DNA of 40,958 bases, from the NCBI GenBank assembly GCA_013372975.1, contig JABXIS010000044.1, positions 1 through 40,958 of the forward strand. Reading direction: 5' to 3'. The position numbers and the translations under genes were made by a program. Shown piece after piece: positions 24,029 through 31,532 of this stretch; the first letter of the stretch is position 1; each line of letters opens with the position of its first letter. The notes under the pieces were generated by a model. That model had not been told where the DNA came from. It did not search any database and saw nothing but the letters and a program-made list of their open reading frames with translations. The DNA comes from Alphaproteobacteria bacterium (GTDB lineage: Bacteria; Pseudomonadota; Alphaproteobacteria; Sphingomonadales; Kordiimonadaceae).

Positions 24029-24301
24029 CCTCGCTACGTGTCCCGGGCTTTTCGCCATTTTTGGGGGACTTGCTTCCCGATCCTCGCTTTTTGTTTTATC
24101 GGGCTGCTTTGTAAGTCACGGCCCCGGCCTCCCTCTTTTCGGGGATCAGCCGGAGCCAGAATGAACTAGTTAAGACGACGTTGACGTTTCGTGCGGCGCT
24201 GGCGGCGGCTTGGCTCAGGAAGGCGGCCATCTGTGTGACGCACCAAATTAAAGCCTGCAAGCACACCAGCTGTCTCCATCCCCTCGCGTCGTGTCCCGGG
24301 C
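24029..24301 (-). repeat. Pair of 20-bp direct repeats in the psp leader
   Basis: Plus-strand CCTCGCTACGTGTCCCGGGC (24029-24048) and CCTCGCGTCGTGTCCCGGGC (24282-24301) match at 18 of 20 bases. The first lies just before the pspA ribosome site; the second is inside the small leader reading frame. Whether they act as RNA or DNA elements is unknown. Confidence 0.6.
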
Positions 24302-24333
24302 AAAACCGGCATCATCTGGAGCATGTTGGTCAT
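24166..24333 (-). CDS. Small basic 55-residue protein in the psp leader
   Basis: A short reading frame that begins MTNMLQMMPVLPG, has a middle segment ETAGVLAGFNLVRHTDG and ends in a very basic tail, RRQRRTKRQRRLN, followed by TAG. GAGGA lies about nine bases before the ATG. It falls within the approximately 400-nt leader expected between the sigma-54 promoter and pspA, in the same direction, and its codon choice resembles the neighbouring genes. It has no membrane helix or signal peptide. I know of no family. It might be a regulatory or nucleic-acid-binding micropeptide, or a leader peptide whose translation affects pspA. The 158 bases between its stop and pspA hold one copy of the 20-bp repeat and no other gene I can support. 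Confidence 0.65.
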   Translation of the reverse strand: MTNMLQMMPVLPGTRREGMETAGVLAGFNLVRHTDGRLPEPSRRQRRTKRQRRLN

Positions 24334-24416
24334 CTTTATCGTCCTCTAGTTCTTGTTCGCTGTCATAGTTGTTTTTGATGTCAGTCTTTTTGATCTCTCG
24401 CTGACACACCTATATT

Positions 24417-24433
24417 TGCAGGCCGCGTGCCAG
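24417..24433 (-). promoter_or_regulatory. Sigma-54 promoter of the psp operon
   Basis: Read on the minus strand, CTGGCACGCGGCCTGCA fits the sigma-54 consensus TGGCACG-N4-TTGC with one mismatch. It has the invariant GG (-24) and GC (-12) separated by exactly ten bases. The predicted transcript start is near 24406, running through the small ORF into pspA, pspB and pspC. It lies in the gap between pspA and the divergent activator gene pspF. Confidence 0.88.
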
Positions 24434-24493
24434 TTTTTAAAAAAATCATAAGATGTTGTTTTTATTGAATAAAAAATTTTACCCCTTGAATTT

Positions 24494-24531
24494 CGGTTAT
24501 CACCGTTGTAAATAATTGCTAATATTTAGCA
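24494..24531. promoter_or_regulatory. Candidate PspF upstream activating sites
   Basis: Two inverted repeats lie here: CGGT-tatc-ACCG (24494-24505) and TGCTAA-tat-TTAGCA (24517-24531). Relative to the predicted psp start at 24406 they fall at about -88 to -99 and -111 to -125, the range of the two PspF sites known in E. coli. They also lie just ahead of pspF itself, so binding could feed back on its expression. The A/T-rich stretch 24436-24485 would favour DNA bending. Confidence 0.55.
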
Positions 24532-24545
24532 TTTTTCACCATTAA

Positions 24546-25586
24546 ATGGCTACCATGGCAAAACAAGACCAAATCATTGGCAATTCGGCCTCCTTCCTGG
24601 ACCTGATGGACCAAATCAGCCGGGCTGCACCGTTGGACCGCCCCATGCTGGTGATAGGTGAACGCGGCACAGGCAAAGAATTGATCGCGGCACGACTTCA
24701 CTATCTTTCAGGCCGTTGGAATCGCAATTTTCAGAAAATGAACTGTGCTGCGTTAGCGGAATCGCTTTTGGAAAGTGAACTCTTTGGATATGAACCTGGC
24801 GCTTTTACCGGCGCCCGCAACCGCCGCGCAGGCCGCTTCGAAGCGGCTGACGAAGGTAGCCTTTTTCTTGATGAGATTGGCACCATGAGCATGGCAGCGC
24901 AGGAGAAACTCCTGCGTGTGATCGAATATGGCGAGTTTGAACGTGTTGGCGGCACAGACACAATCAATGTCGACGTACGCGTGATCGGCGCGACCAACAT
25001 TGATTTGCCGGCCGCGGCGGATGCAGGTGAATTCAGGCACGATTTACTAGATCGCCTGGCATTTGATGTAATCACCGTTCCGCCGCTCAGAGAGCGACCC
25101 GAGGACATTATGCTGCTGGCCGAACACTTTGGCATGGCAATGGCGCGCGAACTGGAATGGCTTGTTTTCCCTGGCTTCTCCCGCACAGCGACGGAAGCTA
25201 TGATGGACTATGCTTGGCCCGGCAACATTCGGGAGCTTAAAAATGTTGTCGAACGTGCAATCTATCGTGCATGGGATGGAGAGGCCCCAATTTGCGACAT
25301 TGTTTTTGATCCCTTTGAAAGTCCGTTCAGGCCACCCGCAAAAACCAACAGACCGCAAAATACCACACCAGAAGACAATGCTGACCAGCAAGAAGATGTC
25401 GCAAAGGCCGGGCCTTGCTTGCCGGAAGGCCCTTTCGACTTGCGTTCGCAGGTATGTGAGTTTGAGAAAACGCTCTATGGTCATGCATTGAAGGTCAATC
25501 GGCACAACCAGCGCAAGGCTGCTGAGCATGTCGGATTGAGCTATGATCAGTTCCGCCATGGGCTAAAAAAACACGGCTTGCTTTGA
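24546..25586 (+). CDS. pspF: Sigma-54 activator PspF
   Basis: A 346-residue bacterial enhancer-binding protein without a receiver or other sensory domain, as expected for PspF, which is controlled directly by PspA. The AAA+ domain shows Walker A (GERGTGKE), the sigma-54-contacting loop GAFTGA, Walker B (GSLFLDEIG), and the arginine-finger region LRERPEDI. A linker rich in Pro, Asn and Gln follows, then a Fis-type helix-turn-helix at the end (NQRKAAEHVGLSYDQFRHGL). Two in-frame ATGs (24546 and 24555) are possible; neither has a clear Shine-Dalgarno, suggesting low translation. It is divergent from pspABC, with the sigma-54 promoter between. Confidence 0.95.
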   Translation: MATMAKQDQIIGNSASFLDLMDQISRAAPLDRPMLVIGERGTGKELIAARLHYLSGRWNRNFQKMNCAALAESLLESELFGYEPGAFTGARNRRAGRFEAADEGSLFLDEIGTMSMAAQEKLLRVIEYGEFERVGGTDTINVDVRVIGATNIDLPAAADAGEFRHDLLDRLAFDVITVPPLRERPEDIMLLAEHFGMAMARELEWLVFPGFSRTATEAMMDYAWPGNIRELKNVVERAIYRAWDGEAPICDIVFDPFESPFRPPAKTNRPQNTTPEDNADQQEDVAKAGPCLPEGPFDLRSQVCEFEKTLYGHALKVNRHNQRKAAEHVGLSYDQFRHGLKKHGLL

Positions 25587-25652
25587 AACAGTCTTCGCGC
25601 CAAGGATCTATAGCCGCTTGACCGGCCTGTCCCTGTTGCCCATAGTGCCGCC

Positions 25653-25982
25653 ATGTCTGAGAACCCACTAATAAAAAAACGCCAACGTGAACGCAAACGC
25701 GACGGCATCAACCTGACAACCAAACATCTGTTTGGCCTGATCCTATTGGGATTGGTAACTTATGGTGCCTTCAGGGTATGGGTTGGCAACCCCTGGGAAA
25801 GCGTGTGCGGCGACAATTGCGAAAGCATGTACAGCCTGCTCGCATGGGTACTGGCCTTTGCCATGGTGTTTGGTGCCATCATCGCTGCTGGCGCTGTTTT
25901 CGGCGTGATCATCTCCCTGATCAAACGCCGTTCCGCAGACAAGCAAAGTCCGTTCTCGGAAACTTCAACTGAAGAAGAATAG
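25653..25982 (+). CDS. Small two-helix membrane protein
   Basis: A 109-residue protein I cannot name. A basic N-terminus (KKRQRERKRDG) precedes a membrane helix (about 25-42). A short periplasmic loop with two Cys (VCGDNC) leads to a second helix (about 62-90), and a charged, Ser/Glu-rich tail follows. The positive-inside rule places both ends in the cytosol. It starts 66 bases after pspF on the same strand and may be co-transcribed with it; an envelope-stress role is a guess from position. Its stop is four bases from the end of the convergent ligase gene. Confidence 0.7.
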   Translation: MSENPLIKKRQRERKRDGINLTTKHLFGLILLGLVTYGAFRVWVGNPWESVCGDNCESMYSLLAWVLAFAMVFGAIIAAGAVFGVIISLIKRRSADKQSPFSETSTEEE

Positions 25983-25986
25983 CCTG

Positions 25987-27363
25987 TCACCTGCTGGTGG
26001 CAGACCCAGTACGCGCAGCAGGACGCGGCGGTGACCATTTTGGGCCCGCTGGTGACCATTTTTTGCTACCTTCGGAGGTCGCATCCTCAACGTCATCGTT
26101 CTTTTTGGTGTACGCGGTCACACCTTTTGCGACGAGTTGGTCACCAATCTGCTTACATAGAACGATGATAATCAATAGATCGTAGAAATAGTCAAATGTG
26201 GCGATATTCACTGTCAGGCCACCCGCTGCATAACCAACAAGCGAAAGTTGGCACGCGGTACACAAGTCAGCTAGCCACCGTGTTTCATTGTAGGGCCTGA
26301 ATTGTTTGGCAGCCGTACCCCCCGAATACCAGCCAGTGAATAACATCGTAAGAAACAAAACCAGCCCAACATATCCGTGCTCGCCTAACACCTCGAAATA
26401 AATGGAGTGCGGCGCACGTGCGCGCTCCCCTGGCGGCGTGAAGAGCTCACGGGCGCGCTGGACATAAAATACATCGTAGCCACCCCCTTCAATCGGGTGA
26501 TCTGCAACCAGATTGCTGGAAAATTTCCACATAACCACGCGGCCACGGAAGCTGCTGTCCTCCGTCGTTTTTTCAGAGCTTTCAATTCTGGCCTTCCAAC
26601 TGTCTGGCGCAAAATATATGCCGCCTGCCACCAGGGGTATCATCACCGCAATCAGAGTAAATTTACGTTTGGTCTTTAGTGCCAACATGAAAAACACGGC
26701 AGCCATCGCAGCAAAACCACCTCGAGACTGTGTACCGATCACAGAAAGGATCACGGTTAGCGCCAGAAAAGCGGCGGGCCATTTCAACAGCCTGTGTGGC
26801 GGGTTGGCATATAGATACAGGCTAAGCGGCAAAGTCATCGCCATTGCAACGGCAAGCTGATTGTTATCCGCCATCATGCCACCTGCGCCCTGCACCCGCC
26901 CAAGGCCGCCTGTAGCCAATGTGAAAAGGCCGCCCTTGATGGCAATATATCCCATCGAAACGATCAAAACCCAGATGTAGGCCTTAAGCCGGTTTGGTGA
27001 CTGCATAACAATCATCACCACAAAGGCAAACAACATCACCTTGAAGGCGTGATTGAATTTGTTAAAGGAGTAGGCAGGATCGTATGCGAATATCGTGGTC
27101 ACACAGGTCCACACAAAATAAAGCGCAATGGCAATCACAATGGGATGCGCTGGTAGCGATTTTTTCCCTCGATCTAGCAACATGCCCGCAAGGGTAGCTA
27201 CCACCACGAAGTTCAGAAAACCGAAATAGCGGGCAAAACCGTATGCTTGTTTGTGAGGATTCATGTGGGAAAGCCAATCCCAAAGCAACACCCCGACATA
27301 AGGTTTGAACAAGGCGATGGGAAGCCAACCAAACATGATTAAGGCAACAACAACGTCACGCAC
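25987..27363 (-). CDS. Putative O-glycosylation ligase, exosortase-A-associated type
   Basis: A 458-residue inner-membrane protein with about ten to twelve helices. The start (LFKPYVGVLLWDWLSHMNPHKQAYGFA) is characteristic of the ligases found with exosortase A (TIGR03097-type), and the large periplasmic loop with SSFRGRVVMWKFS and APHSIYFEVLGEHGYVGL matches the Wzy/WaaL O-antigen-ligase family. Members join lipid-linked glycan to protein or polymerise exopolysaccharide. No exosortase, PEP-CTERM protein or glycosyltransferase lies in the window. The C-terminal tail contains a tandem heptad, KWSPAGP-KWSPPRP, encoded by two copies of GGTGACCATTTT (plus strand, 26030-26041 and 26051-26062). It is divergent from the amidohydrolase gene. 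Confidence 0.85.
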   Translation of the reverse strand: MRDVVVALIMFGWLPIALFKPYVGVLLWDWLSHMNPHKQAYGFARYFGFLNFVVVATLAGMLLDRGKKSLPAHPIVIAIALYFVWTCVTTIFAYDPAYSFNKFNHAFKVMLFAFVVMIVMQSPNRLKAYIWVLIVSMGYIAIKGGLFTLATGGLGRVQGAGGMMADNNQLAVAMAMTLPLSLYLYANPPHRLLKWPAAFLALTVILSVIGTQSRGGFAAMAAVFFMLALKTKRKFTLIAVMIPLVAGGIYFAPDSWKARIESSEKTTEDSSFRGRVVMWKFSSNLVADHPIEGGGYDVFYVQRARELFTPPGERARAPHSIYFEVLGEHGYVGLVLFLTMLFTGWYSGGTAAKQFRPYNETRWLADLCTACQLSLVGYAAGGLTVNIATFDYFYDLLIIIVLCKQIGDQLVAKGVTAYTKKNDDVEDATSEGSKKWSPAGPKWSPPRPAARTGSATSR

Positions 27364-27508
27364 AATCCGGGCCCCTTACTTTCGCTTTCCCTACATGAAC
27401 AACCATTGTGCCCGCCAACAGGTGATGAAGCAAGCACCTCGCCTCGCCTTTATCTTGACAGGCGAATGATCCCCAATAGCATGGGCACGTCAGATCGGGA
27501 GAACCAAT

Positions 27509-29224
27509 ATGCTGTCGCTCAATAAATTCGTTGCCTGTGCCGCCTTATGGGGCGCCGTCTCAAACACTGTATTCAGCCAGGACGAAGGTACCCAGCCAAC
27601 AGACCAACCCCTTTCACCTTCGCCTGTTGCAGACATGGTGATCTGGGGTGGGCCAGTTTATACCGCCGATGATAGCAATCCGAAAGCGGAAGCGATCGCC
27701 ATCGAAGGGGGCATCATTGTCTTTGTCGGCTCCCGCCAAGATGCTGAACGATATGTTGGCGACGATACAACAATCCTCTCTCTTGATGGCGCTGCACTAT
27801 TCCCCGGCTTTGTGGATGGCCATGCCCATCTGCATGGCATCGGCGAACGTGAGCTTACACTGAACCTGGAAGGAACGCCTTCTATCAGCGCCCTGAAAGA
27901 AACTGTTGCATTATGGCGCGCCAACGAACAACCAGCTGTTCTTGTTGGTCGTGGATGGATTGAGACACATTGGCCAGAAGGTCGCTTCCCAACCCGTTGG
28001 GATATCGATGCCGTTGTTGCTGACATCCCGGTGATCCTCGCCCGCGCGGATGGGCACGCCATCGTAATCAACTCCAAAGCCATGGAACTCGCAGGCATAT
28101 CCGGTGACACAACAGCACCTTACGGCGGCGAGATTATCAAGAATGCACTGGGCGAGCCAACTGGCATGTTAGTGGATGCGGCAATGAGCCTTGCCACGCA
28201 GCTTATTCCTGCCGACACACAGGACGACATCGATCGCGCGCTCGTAACAGGTGCGAATGTCTACGCCCGCTATGGCTGGACGGGCCTTCACAATATGTCT
28301 GTGCCGCTCAGTCGGGTCGATGCACTCGAAAGACTTGCCGATGCGGGCGACGTGAAAATACGTGTCTATAACGCCATCGAACCAGAAGATGCCCCATCAC
28401 TGTTCGAGAGCGGGATGAGGCAGAATGCGGACGGACGGATCGTGACCCGCGCCATCAAACTTTATATGGACGGCGCGCTAGGCTCTCGTGGTGCTGCGCT
28501 CCTGGAGCCCTATGCGGATGCTGCGTCATCTGGCCTGTTGCTGACAACCAGGGAACAGACCATGCCGCTCCTGCAACAGGCGCTGGGCTCTGGCATACAG
28601 ATCGCCATGCATGCCATCGGCGATCGTGGCAATCGCCTGCTGCTGGACTGGTTTGAAGAAGCCATGAATGATATTCCAACGATCGAGCGCGCCATAGCCA
28701 TTCCGCGCTGGCGCGATGAGCACACACAGATTGTGAACCCGGAAGACCTGCCACGCTATGCTGCACTGGGCGTCATCGCCTCAATGCAGCCAAGCCACGC
28801 AATTGGAGACTTGCATTTTGCACCGGCAAGGCTGGGCGATGAACGTCTTGTGGGCGCCTACGCATGGTCCAGCCTGATCGCCAGCGGCGCCACGGTAATC
28901 GGCGGATCAGATGCCCCAGTTGAGCGGGGCGATCCTATGATCGAATTCTATGCAGCTGTGCATCGCCATGACCTGGAAGGGTTTCAAGGAGAAAACTGGC
29001 ATGCAGAGGAAGCCGTTCGCCGCGAAGAAGCCCTGAAGATGTTCACCTTGTGGCCAGCATACGCGTCCTTTGCAGAAGACCGGCTAGGAAGCATCACAGT
29101 CGGCAAGGAAGCAGACCTGACCGCGTTCGATCGAGATATTATGACCATAATGCCCACCGACATCCCGAAAACCAGGGCGATAATGACCATTGTCAAAGGA
29201 CAGATTGCCTATAAGGCAGACTAG
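27509..29224 (+). CDS. Exported amidohydrolase, YtcJ-like
   Basis: A 571-residue metal-dependent hydrolase of the amidohydrolase-3 (YtcJ) family with an N-terminal signal peptide (hydrophobic to about residue 23, FSQ). Metal-site and family motifs are GFVDGHAHLHG, GLHNMSVP, LYMDGALGSRGAALLEPY, MHAIGDRGNRL with the HxxGD motif, and GSDAPVERGDP carrying the catalytic Asp. Typical relatives hydrolyse amides, esters or cyclic ureides; some act on N-acyl compounds. GGGAGAA precedes the ATG. It converges on the exported S9 peptidase with a shared terminator, so the two may act on peptide- or amide-type nutrients outside the cytosol, but this is inference. Confidence 0.92.
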   Translation: MLSLNKFVACAALWGAVSNTVFSQDEGTQPTDQPLSPSPVADMVIWGGPVYTADDSNPKAEAIAIEGGIIVFVGSRQDAERYVGDDTTILSLDGAALFPGFVDGHAHLHGIGERELTLNLEGTPSISALKETVALWRANEQPAVLVGRGWIETHWPEGRFPTRWDIDAVVADIPVILARADGHAIVINSKAMELAGISGDTTAPYGGEIIKNALGEPTGMLVDAAMSLATQLIPADTQDDIDRALVTGANVYARYGWTGLHNMSVPLSRVDALERLADAGDVKIRVYNAIEPEDAPSLFESGMRQNADGRIVTRAIKLYMDGALGSRGAALLEPYADAASSGLLLTTREQTMPLLQQALGSGIQIAMHAIGDRGNRLLLDWFEEAMNDIPTIERAIAIPRWRDEHTQIVNPEDLPRYAALGVIASMQPSHAIGDLHFAPARLGDERLVGAYAWSSLIASGATVIGGSDAPVERGDPMIEFYAAVHRHDLEGFQGENWHAEEAVRREEALKMFTLWPAYASFAEDRLGSITVGKEADLTAFDRDIMTIMPTDIPKTRAIMTIVKGQIAYKAD

Positions 29225-29233
29225 TAAATCAAA

Positions 29234-29262
29234 AAAAGGGCACCAACTGGTGCCCTTTTCTT
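29234..29262. terminator. Bidirectional terminator between amidohydrolase and S9 peptidase
   Basis: AAAAGGGCACCA (29234-29245) and TGGTGCCCTTTT (29248-29259) form a perfect 12-bp inverted repeat with A and T runs on each side. It serves both convergent genes. Confidence 0.94.
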
Positions 29263-29275
29263 TTCCTATTTCCGG

Positions 29276-31330
29276 CTATTCTTCAGCAGCTGGCTTATGG
29301 CGTTCAAACCAGGCCAGAATATTCCCGATTTTTTGTATCAGGTTTGAGGGTTTTGCCGCGATACCATGGCTTGCGCCAGGAATACGTACCATCACGCTGT
29401 CTACTTTTTGCAGCTTCAAGGCCTGATAATATTGTTCGGTTTCAGACATCGGCGTCCTGTAATCTACCTCACCTGTCAGCAACATGGTTGGCGTTGTAAC
29501 ATTACCAACAAGGCTCAGCGGCGAGCGCGCCCAATAATTGGCCTGATTTTCCCATGGAAAACCGTCAAACCAATATTTGGTAAAGAAGGGGCTGAAGTCC
29601 GCTGTCAGGACAAAGCTTGTCCAGTTGATCACGGGCTTCGCAACCACTGCGGCACGGAACCTGTTTGTTTTGCCAATGATCCATGCAGTCAGCACACCAC
29701 CGCCAGAGCCGCCGGTGACATATAGCTGATTTTCATCCACGTAGCCCTGTCCAACCACATGATTTACAGTGTCCATCAGGTCGTCATAGTCGTTCGACGG
29801 ATAATTATGGTGGATGGTGTTGGCAAAATCCTTTCCATACGACGTGCTACCCCGCGGGTTCCCATAAACAACGACATGGCCGGCAGCGGCATATGCCTGA
29901 ATTTCGCTGGAGAAATGAGGCCCATAAGCTGTGTGCGGACCACCATGAATTTCCAGTACCAGCGGATATTTCTTTGAGGCATCAAACCCGGCAGGCTTCA
30001 CAACCCAAGCTTGGATTTCCCTGCCATCAACGCTGGATGGGAACCGAATTTCTTCGACACTTGCCATCTGCTTGTGGCCCACAACATCGCTATTGAGATC
30101 CGTGAGTGTCGTCACCCGACCAATTCGATCAACTACGGCTAGGTCCGCAGGCCGATCAGGGCGGGACAGAGTAAACACAACCCGGCCATCTGGTGCTGCA
30201 CGATAGCCACCACTTGTGTAGGGCCGACCAAGCGTGGTGCCACCCAGTGCATCAGTTATAACGCGGCCGCTGCCCGATAGGTTGAGATAGGCGACAAGGG
30301 TTTTGCCCTCATTGTCATAGGTATAGTACAGACCCTTGCCATCAGCGGCCCATTGTATAGCCGCAATGTTGCGGTCGATGTTGCCCGTAAGGCTTCTGCC
30401 TCCGGTTCCGTCCAAATTCATAACGAATAGTTCGGCATTCTGGCTGGACATGCCGTCGTCGTCATTGCCCAAATAGGCTATCATGCTGCCATCAGGCGAC
30501 AGGCGCGGACTGAAGTCAGGGCCCCTGCGATCCGTCAGTGTTTCGATCGCACCACTCCCAACATTCACCCTGTGAATCTCAGATTCGCGAGGGTTCAAGT
30601 CCCAATCAACAATACGATTGGCTGAAAAAAGAATGCTTGCCGAATCGGAGGTCCAGGCAAGAGCTCCGTTGTGGTTATAGTCGCCGCTAGTAATCTGACG
30701 TGGCGTGCCACCGTCAGCGGGAACAACAAATACATGTGTGAAACCTCGCGGCAAATAGCCCGCACCGTCTGCCCGATAGGTCACGCGATCGACGACCTTT
30801 GCGTTACCTGCCCATTCCGCACCTTTAGGCTTTTTCGGCATGGAGAAAACGGGTTTGGCCTCAGAGGGCACAAACATAGTGAAGGCAATGGATTTTCCAT
30901 CCGGTGACCAAGTTAGCGAACCGGGGCCAAATTGCAGGTCAGTCACGCGGGCGGTTTCACCTGTATCGAGCCAGCGCACATATATCTGGTTCTTACCTTC
31001 AACGCTGGACACATATGCCATGCGAGCACCATCAGGAGAAAAGCGTGGCATTCGGTAATTTGCTTTCCCAGACAGCACAGGCCGATGGCCAGAACCGTCG
31101 AGCGACACCTGCCAGATATTGGATCGTGCGCTATCAGTCATCACATCGAAGGATCTGCGTTCATATACAACTGCGTCGCCAGATGGCGTCAGCCTTGGCG
31201 CCGTCGCATATTCGAGATTGAAGATGTCGGTCAGCTCAAATGTTTTTCCGTCGTCTTCCGCAAATGACACCGACGCGGTTGCCGCCAGCGCCATCATTGA
31301 ACCCGCTGCAAAAAGTTTTTTGGCCCGCAT
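29276..31330 (-). CDS. Exported S9-family prolyl oligopeptidase-like peptidase
   Basis: A 684-residue serine peptidase. A signal peptide ends about residue 22 (SVSFA). Residues 30-400 form a WD40/TolB-like beta-propeller (repeated FSPDGARMAYVS, WSPDGKSIAF, LSPDGSMIAYL), and the alpha/beta-hydrolase domain follows. The nucleophile is in TGGSGGG, the Asp in GEVDYRTP and the His in GASHG. This is the dipeptidyl/acylaminoacyl peptidase group; which peptide end it cuts cannot be read from sequence. AAGGGGAAACATACC sets the ATG at 31330. It is divergent from the EAL gene. Confidence 0.93.
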   Translation of the reverse strand: MRAKKLFAAGSMMALAATASVSFAEDDGKTFELTDIFNLEYATAPRLTPSGDAVVYERRSFDVMTDSARSNIWQVSLDGSGHRPVLSGKANYRMPRFSPDGARMAYVSSVEGKNQIYVRWLDTGETARVTDLQFGPGSLTWSPDGKSIAFTMFVPSEAKPVFSMPKKPKGAEWAGNAKVVDRVTYRADGAGYLPRGFTHVFVVPADGGTPRQITSGDYNHNGALAWTSDSASILFSANRIVDWDLNPRESEIHRVNVGSGAIETLTDRRGPDFSPRLSPDGSMIAYLGNDDDGMSSQNAELFVMNLDGTGGRSLTGNIDRNIAAIQWAADGKGLYYTYDNEGKTLVAYLNLSGSGRVITDALGGTTLGRPYTSGGYRAAPDGRVVFTLSRPDRPADLAVVDRIGRVTTLTDLNSDVVGHKQMASVEEIRFPSSVDGREIQAWVVKPAGFDASKKYPLVLEIHGGPHTAYGPHFSSEIQAYAAAGHVVVYGNPRGSTSYGKDFANTIHHNYPSNDYDDLMDTVNHVVGQGYVDENQLYVTGGSGGGVLTAWIIGKTNRFRAAVVAKPVINWTSFVLTADFSPFFTKYWFDGFPWENQANYWARSPLSLVGNVTTPTMLLTGEVDYRTPMSETEQYYQALKLQKVDSVMVRIPGASHGIAAKPSNLIQKIGNILAWFERHKPAAEE

Positions 31331-31532
31331 GGTATGTTTCCCCTTGGACAAATTATTGTTCTGAAATTCCAGTTTCGCTGAAATCTAGCAGAGCTTGTCC
31401 TTGCACCACAAGCAGGATAAGTTTTTGGCATCGTATACGATAAATTCTTTACCTTTATGCCCTAGCAATGAGGTAATAGTGAATTGTCCGGGACACCCTT
31501 CCCTGACATGACCAAATACCGACAGGGAATCT

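Noticed and set aside
24008-24110. Possible second leader peptide around the downstream 20-bp repeat
   Set aside because: The frame matching the first copy has no start codon after an in-frame TAA; the other frame is merely the 5' extension of pspA.
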